From positions 335-60,618 of the forward strand of contig NZ_LIXZ01000019.1 in assembly GCF_001305855.1 (NCBI RefSeq): 60,284 nucleotides of DNA, in the 5' to 3' direction. The DNA comes from Rossellomorea vietnamensis (lineage in GTDB: Bacteria; Bacillota; Bacilli; Bacillales; Bacillaceae_B). Under the pieces are notes generated by a model. It was given only the letters and a program-made list of their open reading frames with translations, was not told the origin of the DNA and made no database searches. Numbering within the stretch: position 1 is the first letter of the stretch; every line of letters starts with the position of its first letter. Position numbers and translations under genes: made by a program. This document shows positions 59,305 through 60,284 of the stretch, one piece after another.

Positions 59305-59328
59305 TTTTGACTTTGACTATATTTGACT
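59305..59328 (-). promoter_or_regulatory. CtsR operator
   Basis: On the minus strand AGTCAAA-TAT-AGTCAAA matches the CtsR box (heptads RGTCAAA spaced by three) exactly, and a third overlapping GTCAAAA follows. It lies at the start of transcription of ctsR. An extra isolated AGGTCAAAC heptad lies upstream of the -35 at 59369-59375. Confidence 0.92.
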
Positions 59329-59331
59329 ATA

Positions 59332-59360
59332 ATTATACAACCGCGTTTTAAACTTTGCAA
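59332..59360 (-). promoter_or_regulatory. ctsR operon promoter (sigma-A)
   Basis: On the minus strand TTGCAA (59355-59360) and a perfect TATAAT (59332-59337) are 17 bp apart, with the CtsR box directly downstream. Confidence 0.85.
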
Positions 59361-59446
59361 TTATGAAGTTTGACCTTAGAAGTTTTCCTGTTTAAGGAAG
59401 GTTTTAAACGTGTGAATGTGAGATTGTGGGATAGAATTTTGGAAAT

Positions 59447-59467
59447 GGGGCATTGGGTGGGTGTGGG
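59447..59467 (+). other. G-quadruplex motif in a G/T-biased stretch
   Basis: Four G tracts of 4, 3, 3 and 3 with loops CATT, T and TGT meet the usual definition. It sits in about 180 bases (59400-59580) in which the plus strand is strongly G and T rich. The minus-strand frame there is Pro/His/Thr-rich and looks non-coding. Confidence 0.55.
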
Positions 59468-59683
59468 TTTCTGAACGGGAACTTTGTTGGAATTGGTTTT
59501 AGGGGGTTTTTGATTAGTGGTGTAGTGTGGGTTATTGGATGGGTGAGAGGATTGATTATTTCATAGTAAGGGATGTAGTGGATCACTATGTTAGCTATTT
59601 AGATAGTGAAAGTGATCTCATTTGGATGAATGCTAGTGTTTTAACTGATGAGATGAGTGTGTGCTTTTGAAGATTTCGTGGTG

Positions 59684-59795
59684 ATTGCGTCGTTTTTCAT
59701 TTTATTGCGTCATTTCGGAGGGTGATTGCGTCATTTTTTTATTTTTTGCGTCATTCTAATCTTATTTGCGTCATTTTTTCTTTTATTGCGTTTTT
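59684..59795 (+). repeat. six-copy array of (A/T)TTGCGTCATT with 20-bp period
   Basis: The hexamer (A/T)TTGCG begins at 59684, 59704, 59725, 59745, 59765 and 59785, so the spacing is 20, 21, 20, 20 and 20. Copies 2-5 continue as TCATT; copy 1 reads TCGTT and copy 6 TTTT. Spacers are T-rich and not conserved. In total 59376-59851 holds this array, the G/T-rich stretch and no gene I can support. Confidence 0.75.
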
Positions 59796-59851
59796 TACCG
59801 ATTAGTTCCTTTTATTATCTCACTGCTCATCCATTTATAACAACCAAAACA

Positions 59852-59881
59852 AAAAGAGTAACTCCTAAGAGCTACTCTTTC
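59852..59881 (-). terminator. rrn terminator, distal copy
   Basis: AAAGAGTAGCTC and GAGTTACTCTTT form a stem followed by TTGTTTTGG on the minus strand, just after the 5S-like fragment. It is a near-copy of the terminator at 60133-60165. Confidence 0.82.
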
Positions 59882-59890
59882 TTCACATTT

Positions 59891-59946
59891 GCCTGGCGAC
59901 GTCCTACTCTCACAGGGGGAGCCCCCAACTACCATCGGCACTGAAG
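59891..59946 (-). pseudogene. 5S rRNA 3'-half fragment
   Basis: On the minus strand the sequence from CTTCAG through CCGATGGTAGTTGGGGG to GTAGGACGTCGCCAGGC is the 3' half of a 5S rRNA. It differs from the intact copy at 60173 by a C-to-T change and by a shortened helix loop (GGGGGCTCCCCC against GGGGGATCTCCCCC). Its 5' half is missing and replaced by unrelated structured sequence, so it cannot make a normal 5S. Confidence 0.85.
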
Positions 59947-60118
59947 GCTGCGGCTAGTGATGAGCGGCGAATCTCTTCGTCCGCTTCACTCGTCCAGATC
60001 CTCGTGTGGGGGCCACACTCCGGTCTTCACTCCCTCGCGTCCTCGACCTTCTTGCTCCTCCCTACCCTCGCACTGCGGTCGAGGAGAGATCATGTCAATC
60101 CTAATGTTCTTCGAACAA
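59947..60118 (-). other. structured non-coding sequence joined to the 5S fragment
   Basis: On the minus strand I see CCTCGACC/GGTCGAGG closing a large loop, GTGTGG-CCC-CCACAC, and AGTGA..AGCGG..GAA paired with TTC..CCGCT..TCACT. No promoter with proper spacing and no coding frame with a ribosome binding site is present. I do not recognise it as a known RNA family. It could be an RNA gene, a repeat or a recombination remnant. Confidence 0.5.
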
Positions 60119-60132
60119 ATTCAATTCAACCC

Positions 60133-60165
60133 AAAAAAAGAGTAGCTCCTAAGAGCTACTCTTTT
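60133..60165 (-). terminator. rrn terminator, proximal copy
   Basis: AAAAGAGTAGCTC/GAGCTACTCTTTTTTT forms a near-perfect stem with a 4-base loop and a U-run on the minus strand, directly after the intact 5S gene. Confidence 0.88.
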
Positions 60166-60172
60166 ACTATTT

Positions 60173-60284
<112 letters not shown>

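Noticed and set aside
59380..59416. Sigma-B promoter upstream of ctsR
   Set aside because: A GTTTAA is present, but the -10 region at the required spacing reads AGGAAA and does not match GGGTAT.
59404..59586. 60-codon minus-strand frame rich in Pro, His and Thr
   Set aside because: Its composition simply reflects the G/T-biased plus strand; there is no ribosome binding site and no recognisable domain.
59684..59795. CRISPR array
   Set aside because: The repeated core is about 10 bp with spacers of about 10 bp, and there are no cas genes in the window.

Overview
The window is a low-GC Gram-positive chromosome segment whose gene order matches the origin-proximal region of Bacillus subtilis almost gene for gene. 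It runs from the 3' end of one rRNA operon (5S, right edge) through ctsR-clpC, the rpoBC/str/S10/spc/alpha ribosomal clusters and sporulation genes to the 5' end of the next rRNA operon (16S, left edge). Protein sequences, sporulation genes (pdaB, kbaA, gerD, cwlD, sigH), AAGGAGG-type ribosome binding sites and TTGACA/TATAAT promoters all indicate a spore-forming Bacillaceae. The 16S fragment and the intergenic repeats suggest a Rossellomorea-like species, but the genus is a guess. Nearly everything is on the minus strand, so the window reads right to left in transcription order. No transposase, phage, CRISPR, toxin or defence gene is visible.

In transcription order: 5S rRNA; a duplicated 5S 3' half fused to a structured sequence; an intergenic stretch with a 20-bp-phased repeat array and a G-quadruplex motif; ctsR-mcsA-mcsB-clpC behind a CtsR operator; a repeat element and a new promoter; radA-disA; yacL-ispD-ispF; gltX; a cysteine T-box with cysE-cysS-mrnC-rlmB-yacP; sigH; rpmG-secE-nusG; rplK-rplA; rplJ-rplL with an L10-type leader; ybxB; rpoB-rpoC; the str operon (ybxF, rpsL, rpsG, fusA, tuf); two inverted copies of a Bacillaceae-type repeat; then the S10-spc-alpha run (rpsJ to rplQ) with secY, adk, map and infA.

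Past the rplQ terminator come a compact four-way-junction RNA ending in eight U residues, ecfA1-ecfA2-ecfT-truA, rplM-rpsI behind an L13-type leader, ybaK, cwlD, salA, gerD and pdaB (both plus strand), kbaA, a small conserved-looking unknown ORF, and the tandem promoters of the next rRNA operon.

The coding content is core machinery: transcription, translation, secretion, Clp proteolysis, DNA integrity signalling (RadA/DisA), isoprenoid and cysteine supply, vitamin and metal uptake (ECF), and sporulation and germination control. Novelty, if any, lies between genes. The best leads are the four-way-junction terminator before ecfA1, the phased TTGCGTCATT array before ctsR, the 5S-derived chimera, the paired dyad motif flanking the yacL promoter, and the hairpin that separates the nusG Shine-Dalgarno from its start codon. 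Start codons were re-chosen where Shine-Dalgarno spacing and remembered family N-termini disagreed with the longest frame.
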